This document shows positions 44,101 to 56,100 of a stretch of 64,000 nucleotides of DNA, one piece after another. The stretch comes from Micromonospora_E sp048060115 (lineage in GTDB: Bacteria > Actinomycetota > Actinomycetes > Mycobacteriales > Micromonosporaceae). Within the stretch, counting starts at the first letter, position 1. Every line of letters begins with the position of its first letter. The notes under the pieces are model-generated. The model made no database searches, had not been told where the DNA came from, and saw only the letters and a list, made by a program, of their open reading frames with translations. Where the stretch lies: the NCBI RefSeq assembly GCF_048060115.1, contig NZ_JBHMIM010000044.1:4003-68002 (forward strand), read 5' to 3'. Made by a program: the position numbers and the translations under genes.

Positions 44101-47100
44101 GGCTGAACGGACTACACCGGGCCGCCGGCCAGTGGCCCGGTCACCGGCCGGCGGCCCAGCCCTGTCCGGCTCGATGGTGCTCCGTTGGGCTAGCCGCACC
44201 AGGCCCAATGCGATCTTGACCTCGGCCTGGATCAACCCGAGGTCCAGGGTCAAGGGGTCGAAGATCCGCAGGACCAGGGTTCCGTCGACCGACTCGATGG
44301 GGTCAGCACCGAGCCCATCACGGCCGCGCGTCTGGCGGATCCGACCGGCAGCAGGATCGGTGGCTAGCCGGCCGAGGACGTCGGAGTGCCGCCGGACCAG
44401 GTCCCCGACGGCTGTCACGGAGCTCTCGTCGACGCCGTCGATGGTCACCGCGAACGAGCCGGGCGTCGGGCGGGCACCGTACCGGCGAAGGACATCGAGG
44501 ATGTAGCCGAGTCTGCGCCAGGGCCGCTCGGCCGCGCCAAGGTCCAGCGAGATGTTCACCAAGTCGGTGCCGGGATCGCCCACCACCTCGTCCGAGCTGA
44601 TGCCGGTCTTCCAGGCGGCTGCCTCGATCCGCAGCAGCCGGTCCAGCGGTGTCACGGTGGTCCACGGGTTGGCTGACCGTGACACCGGCAGGCTGACCAC
44701 GAAGTCGAGTCGCGCCCCGTGTGGGCCGCGGTTCCGGCCGGGTAGCAGGCCGTCCGGGTCGTCGTCGGTGTATGGCACCGGGTACAGCCCGCGATCGATC
44801 CGGTCGACGACCCATTCACGCAGGCTCGACCCAATGGGGTCGGTCGGTGTCAACTCCGGGGCGTGCCAGGCTTGGACCTCGACATTGGTGTCAACCGCCG
44901 AGGCCGGATGGTCCACCTTTCCATAGTCGGCGACGATGTGTGCCCAATGGTCGGCGTACTTCTCCAGGTGAGCTTTGATCCAGTCGTCGGTAGCGACGAA
45001 GTCCGGCGGAAGGTCGTTCAGCGTGCGATACGCCTGAGCCAACACGTTCGCCGGCAGCGGAAGCTGCTCTGTCCGGAGCAGCCGCACCGCATCGCCGTCA
45101 GTAAGGCTGAGGTGGATTCCGAGAAAACTATGGAAGGCAGACGGAGGCGTAGTGAAGCTGAGCAGAAGTTCCCTCTCGGACAGTGCCGCACCGAGCAGGT
45201 CGCGGAGTTTGTCGAACTGCTGACGCCCGCTTTCCGTCAGCTCCGGAACCGCCTCGCTAGTCCCCGGCGACATGAGTCGTTGCTCGACCACCTGGATCTC
45301 GATGAGCTCGGAGCGAATCGGACCGAGCTCCAGCGGCGGCAGCTCATAGGAGTCGCGACCCGCGCCCGGTTCGGGGGGCAGGCTCCGACCGGAGCCGGCG
45401 CTGGAGCTGGAGAAGACGCGAGCCCGAAACACGCTCCGGTGGCCGGCATCGAAATCCGGGTCCAAGCCGCGCTCGAGAAGCGGGATGTCATCGAGGTCCA
45501 GCTCCACGTCGGCGTTCTGGTCGTCAAAGACGTCAAAGTCGTCAGCCGGCACTGGCTCCACTGCCGCAACTCGGTCCAGTCCCGGGTCAGGCTGCCAACC
45601 ATCTACGAGGTACATCGCCGCTAGCTGTGCCCGTGCGGCTGGGTCGTTCACGACGGAGAACAGCTCCTTCGCGGCCGCGAAAGGGTCGGCCACTGCCCGA
45701 TCGATGATCGTCGCCCGATCGTCGTTTGCGGCCGACACCAAAGCCCGGTCTCTGAACGTATCGCCAAGCTCGCTGTTCTTCGCATGATCGACCATCGCTG
45801 CGTAGAGCAGCACAGCGGCCTGCAGGCGTGTCCCACCGACACCAGGCAGCCGGAAGGTCACTGTGTCCGCCGCACGCCACTGCACTTCGAGCTGCAGCAC
45901 CCCGCCCGAGCGGCGATGCCGGTACAACAACTCCGGGACCGATGCAAAGCCGTACCGCTCTCGATCAGCGACGTCGGCAGCCGGCACCGTGGGAAGGACA
46001 CCCAGGCGACGTAGCACCGGCTGGGTCGCGTAGAAGATCTCCGCCAACCGCAGGTACGCCGTGGCGTCCGTGCCGTACCCGGTACGGATGGTGACCGATT
46101 CGACGGCCGGCAGTTGGTCGGCGAGGCTCCTGTAATGCCGCCAGAACCCTTCGTTTCCGGACAGCGACACGGTCATGCTGGTTCCTTCGCCGGCCAGGCT
46201 GCTCGTCGACACGTCGAGCACCCGCATCAGGTCGGTGACCGCGACCAGACCGGTGCCGCGCGGCTGGCGGAAACCGATGAAGGCATCGGTCGGAACCGGC
46301 AGGCTGTCGATGAACGGGGTGACGTCGGCCGGCGGCCGTGTCGTCCGACCGACCGCCGCCCGCAGCAGTTCGAAGGCGTCCACCGGACGGTCTCGCCCCC
46401 CCAACGCGGTCAGGGACCAGGGCGAGAGCTGCCGATTGGCGATACGTAGGGCGAGGACCGCCTCCAGAGTTGCGTTGTCCTCCGCCAGCAGATTCCGCAG
46501 TCTGAGCTGGGAGCCCAGCGCGCGATGTACCCAGCCGAGCTCGCTGAGCTCCAGGTACGCGTCTTGCTCCAGCCGGTCTGCCCAGGATCGGAACTGCGTC
46601 TCGACCGCTCCGGCGACTCCCTTTCCGGTCGGGTCGAGAATCTGCGCCGCGACCGACACCAGATCGGGAGGCTGTAGGAGATTGCCGGAAAGGCTCGCCA
46701 GTTCGGCGGGGGTGAGCCCCGCTGATTCTGCGAGATCGATGAGGTTGGTTTCAATTTCGCCCGTCCGCCTGAAGACCGTCCAGAGCGACTCGAGCACCGT
46801 CGGGTCGGGGTTTCGCGGTGCGGTGTCCGGAAGCTGCTCGACGGGCCCGAACCGCCGGGCGGGCGGACCAGACGTCAGCCCGCGCAGCCCGTCGGCGTCG
46901 GCGTCGGCGTCGGCGAGTTGAGCCGGGTCCATCGCACGTTCGGCGGCGTACGCCAGGACCAGGCCCGGATCAGCGACGCCGAGGCGTTCGGCGATCTCCG
47001 GCAGATCGGTCGGCACCCGACCGATCACCAGACTGAACCCACGCACCCACTCCACGCTCACCCGCAACCGGGCTGCCAGGACCGCGATCTCATGCGGGTC

Positions 47101-50100
47101 GTGTTCCGCCTCAGCGGAGAGCGAGTCCACCATTCGTTGCCAGTCTCGCATTGTTCTTTGCGGCAGCGTCGAGGCATCCAGCCTGCTCTGGCGGACACCG
47201 AGAGCGCGGGCGAGGTAGGCGGGATTGCGTTCCTCCGGGTACGGACGTAGTGGATGGGTCGGCCCGTCGGTGGTGACCTGGCCGGCATCCGCCCACCTGG
47301 CGAGATGATCAGCCGCTGTCTGCGCCCCAGCGGCTTCCCCCAGCGCCGCCCAGGTGGCCGACCGGCCGGCGGTGCCGCTCGCACCGAGCAGGGCCGGGTC
47401 GACCTGCCAGAAGTCCGCCGCAGTGAACAGTCCCTTGGCTGAGACTCCGAACTCGACCGCCAACGCCGACAGATCGGCCGGCACCCGGTGGATCGCGATG
47501 CTGAGGTACCGCACCTTGTCGGGGGTAACCTCGAGCACGTCCGATAGCCGCAGGACGGCTCGATGATCGAGCCACCTCCGGTCGGTGAAGTCGGCTTCGA
47601 TCTGCGCGGCGTCAGTCTCAGGGAACCGATCCGACCACCAGGTACTGAGCCATGCTTCGCCGCCGCGCGCCAGCTGCTCATCGGTGAGCCGGGGGTCGGG
47701 CAGCTTCTCGAGCAGCTCGATCAGCTCCACATCGGTCATGGTTTCGACGGTGCGATGCAGCGGGAGATGCGACAGCGTCTCCTGGTACAGGGCCGCCAGT
47801 GCCCTCAGCTCTGCAGCGAGGTTGGTGGTGTCGTCCTGGCCTCGGTCGACCCGGTGTGGCAGGTCCGGTGCCACCTCCAGCGCGGTCGCCGCGAGCGCGG
47901 CGATCGCCTGCACGTAGGCGGTATCCGCGTTGTGCAGAGCAGCGACGTGGATGTCCGCCTGCGGTCCCCTCTGCTGTGATCGCAGTACGGCGGTCGCGGC
48001 CCCTCGCTGGTGTGTGGCCCGATGGAACTCGCCGAGGTGCCGGGAAACCTCCTGCGCACGGGCTTGGAGCCGCTGGTCGAGGCCGTTCTGGTCTGCTGCT
48101 GCCGGATCGTCGCGGCTGCGCAACTCGGCTGCATGGAGAAGCTTCTCGGCGATCTGCTCCGCTGCCTCGCTCACCCTCTGGTCGCGTGAATCTCGGCTAG
48201 TCAGCCGCCACGGCAATGTCTCGGTCAGCCGCTCCAACATCGAGTTCAGGCCAGGAATGCCCCTGTGCAGCTCGTCTCGCCGCTCCTCGACGACAACGGG
48301 AAGCCACGCCTTGAGCGCGGTCAGCAGCTCGATCCCGGTACCGCCGTCCACGGGCGGAGCTAGTCCGCTCAGCGTACGGTCCAGTACGGCCATTGCGCGG
48401 ATACCGAGCTGCTCGATCTCGTGCGCGAGATCGGCAGCCTCCTGTAGCTCGCGATCGACCGCGAGTTCGAGCCCTTCGGGCCAGTTTCTGTCGGCGATGA
48501 TGGGCAGGTGCTGGGCGATCCAGGCTGGGTCGTAGCGCCGACCTCCCGGCCCCGCCATCCATCGGAAGGTCTGCCGGAAGGTCCACGGAATCCTCAGCTC
48601 GCCGTCCAGCATGGGAATCTGATCAGTGGTCACCTTCAACGACTCGACGAGCACTCCAAGACTGATCTCATGCGGCCCGCCGCGATCGGTGACCGAGCGG
48701 ACAAGCGGAGCCTGGAATGGCAACAGATGGCGTGGGTCCACCCCGATCATCGCCGCTGTTCGGAACAGAAGCTGCGGCGGCACACCCAGCCGAAGCGCCA
48801 GCTGGCCGAGATCGTCCGGGATCCGGCCGATGCCCTCGGAGAGTCCGATCAGGTTGGGCAGGTGGTCCCGGCCCAGGCCGGCACGGCCTCCTGCGACCAG
48901 CACGGCCCGAGGCTCGAACCACGGCAGCCGGTCCACCAGCCGGTTGAACACCTGCGCGGCGATATTCAGCCGGGCAGCCCACTCGGCCGCTTCGCTCGCC
49001 GAGTAGACGTTGCGCGGCAGATCGGCGTGCAGCGCGCTGCTGGGCACCGCCTGACCGTCGCCGAGCAACCGCAGCTCGTCCTGCACCATTTGCAACGGCA
49101 CATCGCCGAAGGTCTCGTGCATCAGGAACATGAAGTGTCGTGACGGCTGCAGGAACGCGAGGTCACCCGCCAGGAAGCCGAGCCGGCCGGACAGGGTGAG
49201 ATATCGCCGGGCGTTCGGACCGTTGACGACTCCTTCTGCCCGCAGGGCGACGCGCACCGCTTCGGCGACCGCCACGGCCTGCGCCCGCGATCGATTGCCG
49301 GTCGGTACGTGAGACTCAGGGTCGGCTGTAGCGTGCGCCGCGGCGCGGATCTGTGGCTCGACCACCGCAAGGTGCTCTGGCCGCACCTGGAGCTCTGCGG
49401 CGAGCAGCTGCACCGCGAAACCGTCGCGCATCCCCATGAGTACCCGGGACCGGGCCCCACCACCCCGCCCGCCGGACAGCTCCTGCAGATCATCGCGGTG
49501 GAGCGGGTCTAGCGATCTCAGCTCCTGCCGAAGCTGCGCCACGTTCAGCGCCTCGTGCAGCAGTGCGTCGGGGAGCGAGTGCAGCAGCTCCAGCGGCACC
49601 TGCTCGTCGTTGAAGGACAGCAGCAGTGCCAGGTCCGGCGGCGTAAGCCCGAGGCGTGCACCTACCTCGCCGAGCCAGATCAGCTCCTGGGCGGACCTTA
49701 CGCCCCGGTCCGCCAGCGTGGCGGCCAGCCGCACCGCCGTGACCTCACCGCCACCGGCCACCAGGTCGCGGATCTGCGGTGCGAAGACCGTCAGCGCACG
49801 TGGGTCGATAGCGAGCTCCGACGCCAGCCGCAGCGCGGGTCCGGCGTCGGTGAGCCCGAGGCGGGTGGCCGTCTCGTCCGGATCGGCAACCCGCCCGATT
49901 GCCTCCACCCAGGACAGGAGCCGATTGTCCAATGGCAGAGTTGCGGCGGCCGCGAGTTCGGCGAGCCGCTGCTCATTGGTCGCCAGCGCCGGGTTCGCGA
50001 CGACCCGCTCCCACAGCGCGGGGTGGACTCCGGCCGGGGGATTTCTGGCGTCGGCGGACAGGGGCGCGGGAGCCGAATAGATCGGCTGTGGAGAGTAGCT

Positions 50101-53100
50101 GTCCATTGTTGGCGGGGGCATGAGGTAGTGCTGCCGAACCTGCGCAGCTGCTGCCGGGTCCAGCAGGACCTCGACCCAGCCGGCAAGCTGGGTAGCGGTC
50201 GGCACCGTCGCGTGACCGGTTGGCCCCGTCGTTGCGACCAACCGGGCCGCCACGACGATCCGGGGCTGGTTGGCGATCCGGACCAGGCCGGTGGGCCTCG
50301 CATCCCGCAAGGTGAAGGCGACGCCCCCCGATCCGGGGCCGACTGCGAGGCGGTACTGCAGGTAGCCGTGCAGCGCGTGCGGCGTGTTTCGGGTCCGGTA
50401 CAGCTCGGCGTCGGCACGCAGCACGCCGGCCAGGTCGGCGAGCGTCTCGGCGGTGACGGTGCCGACAGCCGCCCTGCCCTGTGCCCACCAGTTCTGGTCG
50501 ACCGGGAGATCCCGGAAGTCGCCGTTGTCTGTCGGCCACGGAGCCGCCGGGGTCGGCTCGACGGGCCGCAGGCTCTCCGTCAGGTACGCCGTACTGCTGC
50601 CGACGGTCGTTCCGTCGACCCGCAGCTCCAGACTGAGATCAACCTGGCCGGTGTACTCCGGCCCCCACACGCCCACGTCGGTCAGCCGGTACGGACCGAC
50701 CCGCTGCGCTCGCACCACGAGCTCCAGGCCACGCCAACCTGGTGACGGATCCGTGGGCCGCAGAGTCAATCCCTCGGCACCTGAGGCTGCCGTTAGGTCC
50801 CGGGCCAACGCGGCGTGTCCGATCAGGTCCGCCAATGTGGCAGAACGGCTTGGCGACCGAGCTGCCTGCCAGCGGTCCCAATCCGCCGGGTCGCCGACCG
50901 CGTGCTCCAGTAGGCCGGTCTTGTGGAGAAGCCCGCCGGCCAGGTGAGCAGTGGTGAGTTCCGGGTCCAGATCCATCGGAGGGATCGCTGGTGACAGTCC
51001 CACGGTCTGCCGGCCGGAGACCACCTGCGCGGCCGGCAGTTCGGCGGCAACGACCCCGCTACCCGGGTAGTCCAGTGGCAGATAGCGGTCCGGGGAGATC
51101 CGGGCGACCGAGATCTGCGGACGCTGAGGGTCGCCTTCGGTCCGGACGCCGCCGTCGGGCTCCCACACCGCCAGGTGCGGCTCGGAGCTGAGGGCAGCTT
51201 CGAATCCGTACGGTGCCGATGCCGTGACGGCACTGGCCAGGTCGGTCGGTTGATACGACGACGGTCGCAGACCGAACAATGCTGGTGTGTCCGACAGCGT
51301 CCAGCCCGGTACGACCCCGCTGGTGACGACGAACCGCACCTGGGAGATGTCCCCCGGTACCGACGCCGGCCTACCTACCTGCCCGTCCCAGAACACCACC
51401 TGCCCGCTGGCTTCACGGAACACGTTGAAGGCATGCGCCACTGCACCGTCGACGCCATCCACCACCACGATCCCCGACGCCCGGTCAGACAACGCACTCG
51501 TCATCAGCGCCTCGACATCGTCGAGAGTCTGAACCTCCCGCAGATCGGCTTCCGCGTAGAACGCCAGCGTGTCGACCTCGGTCGCCACCGAGGCCGGTGC
51601 CACGAACCGCTCACCGCCCGCCGACTGCCAGGCGGCGTCCGCGACGATCGAGACGAAGACGCAGTTCGTGTCGGAACGCTCTGGATTGACCCGATCGACG
51701 GCCAGGTCGGGATTGTCCTTCAGGAAACGGTCCCCGTCCGTCCTTGAACCGACGGGCACCCACTCACTCCGGTCCACCGGACCGGCACCAGCGAGATCGG
51801 TCCAGTTTGGCGGAGGCTCGTGTCGAAGGGTGGGCAGGCTCTTGATCCGGTCGTACTCCGACTTCGCCAACCCGGCGAGGGTTTCGAACCACCGACGAGC
51901 ATCGGCGACCGTTCCGCGACGCGCTCCGTACGAACGAACCTCGAGCACGCCCAGTGGCGCGGCCAACTGCCCGTTCGCGTGGTCCAACTGGTCCAGAGTC
52001 GTCATCGACCCGAATACGGACTGATCCAGTTCTCTACCTTCGAGCGCAGCATGCAGATACTCGTAGGGCGATGTATCAGATCTGGACTTCGTCCATGTTT
52101 CGCCTGGCAGCGGCAGTTCGACCTCGCCAAGTACCGCACCCATGGCGAGCCGGTGCCTCAATGTGTCGCTGCGCTCGGCGTAGAATTCAGCAAACCGGTT
52201 ATGGATGTGATGCGCCGAGTTTGCCAGGTACCTACGGACCCAGACTGGTAGTTGCTTGACGTACAGTGCCAGCGGCTGGCGAGACAGCACAGCGAGGTGC
52301 GCCTTGGTCAGGGCTTGGTCTCCGAGGTCATCGGCCAGCGCAGCTGAATGTGCGTAGATCAGCGCCAACACACCTTTGAGCGCGCCAGCTACCCGGTCCG
52401 ACGGATTGCCGAAGTGCGACCGGAATATTGTCGCCTCCCACTCGGAAAAGTCGAGCCCCGCCTCCAGATTCTCCCTGGTCCGGTAACCGATGGGGCCGAT
52501 GGTAGCCTGGTGTCGGACCGTCTGGTCTCGCCAGGTATTCGCCGCCACGTGGGTCAGGAACGGATGCAGGCCCTCGATCGGCACGCCCATGTTGATGTGC
52601 CAGTGCCACCCGCCGGCATCCCTTGCCGGCGGAGCCGCTATTCGCCCATCCACCTCGATGGGGTCGTCCCCGAGATCCAGCGTCTCAAGCCGCGCGCCGC
52701 CACGGGTGAGGACGTCAGCCAGATCGGTGTCCATGAAGCCGGGCCGACCACCGACGTTTTCGAAGCTCCGCTCCATGAGTTCCAGACGACCCCAGAGCGT
52801 ATCGTCGACCGCGATCCGGCCGCCTTCCTCGTCGAGGGTCTGCAGAATTCCGGTAACCAGCTCAGGGATCACGACGAGTCCCGGGTCGCTGTGTTCGGTC
52901 GGTTCCAGCATGAGCACACCATGTGGGAATTCGTCGGTGTGGCCCAGCTGCTCGTACAGATTCTTGATCTCGCCGATGATTCGGTAGGTGCCGCCCGGAT
53001 CTGATGCGAGGGTTGCTCCGTCGGCGTCCAGTGGATCGACAATTGAATTGTCGGGATCGTTCGGATCCTGCACCAGCCCGATCGGCATGGTGCGCTCACC

Positions 53101-56100
53101 CTCGAGGCCTCCGCCACCGGCTCGCACCTCGGAGCCGGCGGCAGACGCTTCCGACATCGCCGATGCGGGCGCCGCCGGCTGGCGCATCACGCCCTCGGTC
53201 GCCACGAACCGCACCCACGACAGTTCCGCAGGCACCCGCGCCTGGCCACCGGTCTGATCATCCCAGTACACCGGCCGACCGTCGGCATCGCGGAACACCC
53301 GGAACGCGTGCGCCACCCCGCCATCCGGACCGGACACCACCACGATGCCCGCGGCGTCGGCCGACGTACCCGGCTCCGACATCGCCTCCGTGATCGCGTC
53401 GATTCCCGCCACGTCGCGCAACTCACGACCTGCGTACCACGACAACACCCCTACCTCGGTCGCCACCGACGCCGGTGCCACGAACCCCACCTGACCACGG
53501 GTACGGCGCAACTGGTCCCCGACAATGGCCGCAAATACGCAGTTCGTGTCGGAACGCTCTGGATTGACCCGATCGACTCCGAGGTACGGTGCCTCGCGCA
53601 GGATCGCGTCCTCGTCGACCCGCGAACCGACCGGCACCCAACCTGCCCGGTCGGCCGGCGTCGCGCCGGCGACATCGCCACCCGACCGGCCCTCGCCGCT
53701 GGCTCGTCGATCGCCGGTGAACGGTGCGGTCAACTCAGTCAGGAGGTGCTGGCGACGGGCCGACGCCACCTCGTCGCGCGGCGGAACCTGCTGCTGGTCG
53801 TCCTGCTGCCGATCCCGACCGGCAGGGACGAGACCTGGCACGTCGGTGGTAGGTACCCGGGCCTCGACCATCGCCACCACCCAGCGGACCGCGCCAGGCA
53901 GGTTGTGCCGGCCGGGCGACGGCCCTTTCCCGCCGGGGGTGCCCGTCACTCTGAACAGCACCTTGCGGTGGGCGAGGACGTTGGGCGGACTGGTATCGCC
54001 CACATGCTGGCCCGCCAACCGCCGGACCCGCCGGTCACCGTCGTTAATGGTGGAGCCGGCCGCTATCTGCTCGCCGCCGACCGCAGACAGCGTCGGATAA
54101 TCGATCTGTACGGTGCTGAAGTTGCCGGGTGCGATCTTGAACGCCGGGTCTGCCTGGCCCCGGGCCGCCCAGACCGTTACACCCGCGTCACCCTGACCAA
54201 TGCCCTCACGTGCTGCCATGCTGACCGAGCCGGCCGTTGCCGATTTGTTCGGCGCGTACTCGACGATGCCAGTCCCGCCGCTGCCGATGACGAACCGCGC
54301 GGGATCGCCATCCATCTGGTCGTCGGACAACTCCCAGGGCGTAGCGGCGACCGGTTCGATCTTGAGTGTCTCCCGCGAATCGATGGACTTCGCCACGCTC
54401 GCCGCGAAGGTGCGAACGGCTCCGGCCGAACGTAGCAGCCGATTGACGTTGGCCTCGCCGGTCGGTCCGTCGAGGTAGCTGTCGACTTCCCGTCGACCGT
54501 CGGAATCCTCGTTGGTCTGCGGCAGCAGCTGTCTGGCCGCTGAAACGAGCTCATCGTAGCCGTTGAACCAGCTTATCCGGATCGATGGAGTCACCGGGTC
54601 GTACGGGGCCAGCTCCGGCATCTCTGTACGCGGATCGGCATGCAACAGCCGCGCCGGCGCAAACCAACGTGGCGGAGCGACCTGGACTGGCCTGGGGCTG
54701 GTGTCGCTGACCGGCACCCGCACCCTGACCCTCGCGTCCACCCAGTCCGAGGTCGCCGTTCGATCGCTGGCGAACACGGCAAGAATGGCGTTTACCGCCG
54801 AGTTCCGCAGCGGCTTGACTCGGACCCGAACCGACAGCTGCACCGGCACGTCGAAATCGACCATTCCCTCATTCATGTGACGAATGATGAACTGGTCCGT
54901 TTCGCCCTGCCGTTGCGATTCGGATCTGCCGCTCTCGTCCAATACTGTGCCGGCGACCCGCGCGCTGTGCCACCGCACGTTGCCGCCGGCCGGTATGGCG
55001 AACGGTACGGCGGTGCTCCCGCCGAGGATCCGGAGGTTGCCGATCGCAGCCGACGTCGAGTCGGACACGATGCCGTGCGCTTCGATAGAGCGGTCGGTCC
55101 GCGCGCGGCCGAAGATCCTCCTGACGCTGTCCGTGGTGTCGAACTCGTCCGCCGGCTTCGCCAGCAGCTCGATCCAGCCCTCGACCGCGTGGCCTTTGAA
55201 GGTCGTGGTGAACGGGCGGGAGCCGATGGTGACGGGGGCGACCGCCGATCCGGAACTGAAGTAGGCGGGCATGCCGGCCGCTGCCGCGTCTGGTGCACTG
55301 GCATCGGAGATTCCTGCTCTGACTCCGGGCATGTACGTCGTGGAGCCGGGCCGGGTGACGCCGGGCAGCTGCTGTTCGACGAGGGCCAGTCCGTTGCGGA
55401 ACAGGCTCCGATGTGACGGTTGCGGGATGGACCCGTCATCCCGCACGACTGCGGTCTCGTCATCAGACGCCGCTTCGATTCGATCATTCGAACCGGCCTC
55501 GGATCCGGCTGCGGGTGTCGCCGGCCGCGGCAGTGCCCCAAGCTCGATGACGTTCCCGCCGCCGTCCGAGTCCTGCTGCTGCAGGACGCCGAGCCGCTCC
55601 GCCTCGTTGACCTCCACCACACGGCTCGGCTCGGCGACGGTGTCGCCGGCCGGTGGCGACGGCTGTCGGCGGACCGGTCCACCGGTCTCCATGACGTCGA
55701 CAACCGTGGCGTCGCCGAGACCCAATCGGGAGACGATCCGCCGTGGCGGGTACCGCACCTCGCCTTCGGTCGGCGTCTGATGGGCACGCCGCGCAGCCTC
55801 GTCCGCCTGTCGCTGGATGGCTGCCTGCTCGATCCGGCCGGTCAGGTCCTCCGGCAGGTTGTCGATTGGCGGCCCGTCCTCGCCGAGCGCGGTCCGGGCC
55901 TGCCACAGGGCAACCAGTTCGTCGAAGCTGAGATACGCCTCGATCGCGTCCGGCACGTCGAGCGCCAGCTGCGCCTCGCTTGACCAGTCCTGATCCACGG
56001 CTGCCGCCGCCGTGCTGGCGACGTTGCGTGGCGCGCCGTTGATGCTCCCGACGAAGGTCAATGGGACCCGGACCGGATACACCTCGCCGGTGTTCATGCT

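Noticed and set aside
46893..46920. Short CGTCGG hexamer run as a regulatory or CRISPR-like repeat
   Set aside because: It is a 6-base coding slippage tract (Asp-Ala repeats) inside the giant gene with no spacers.
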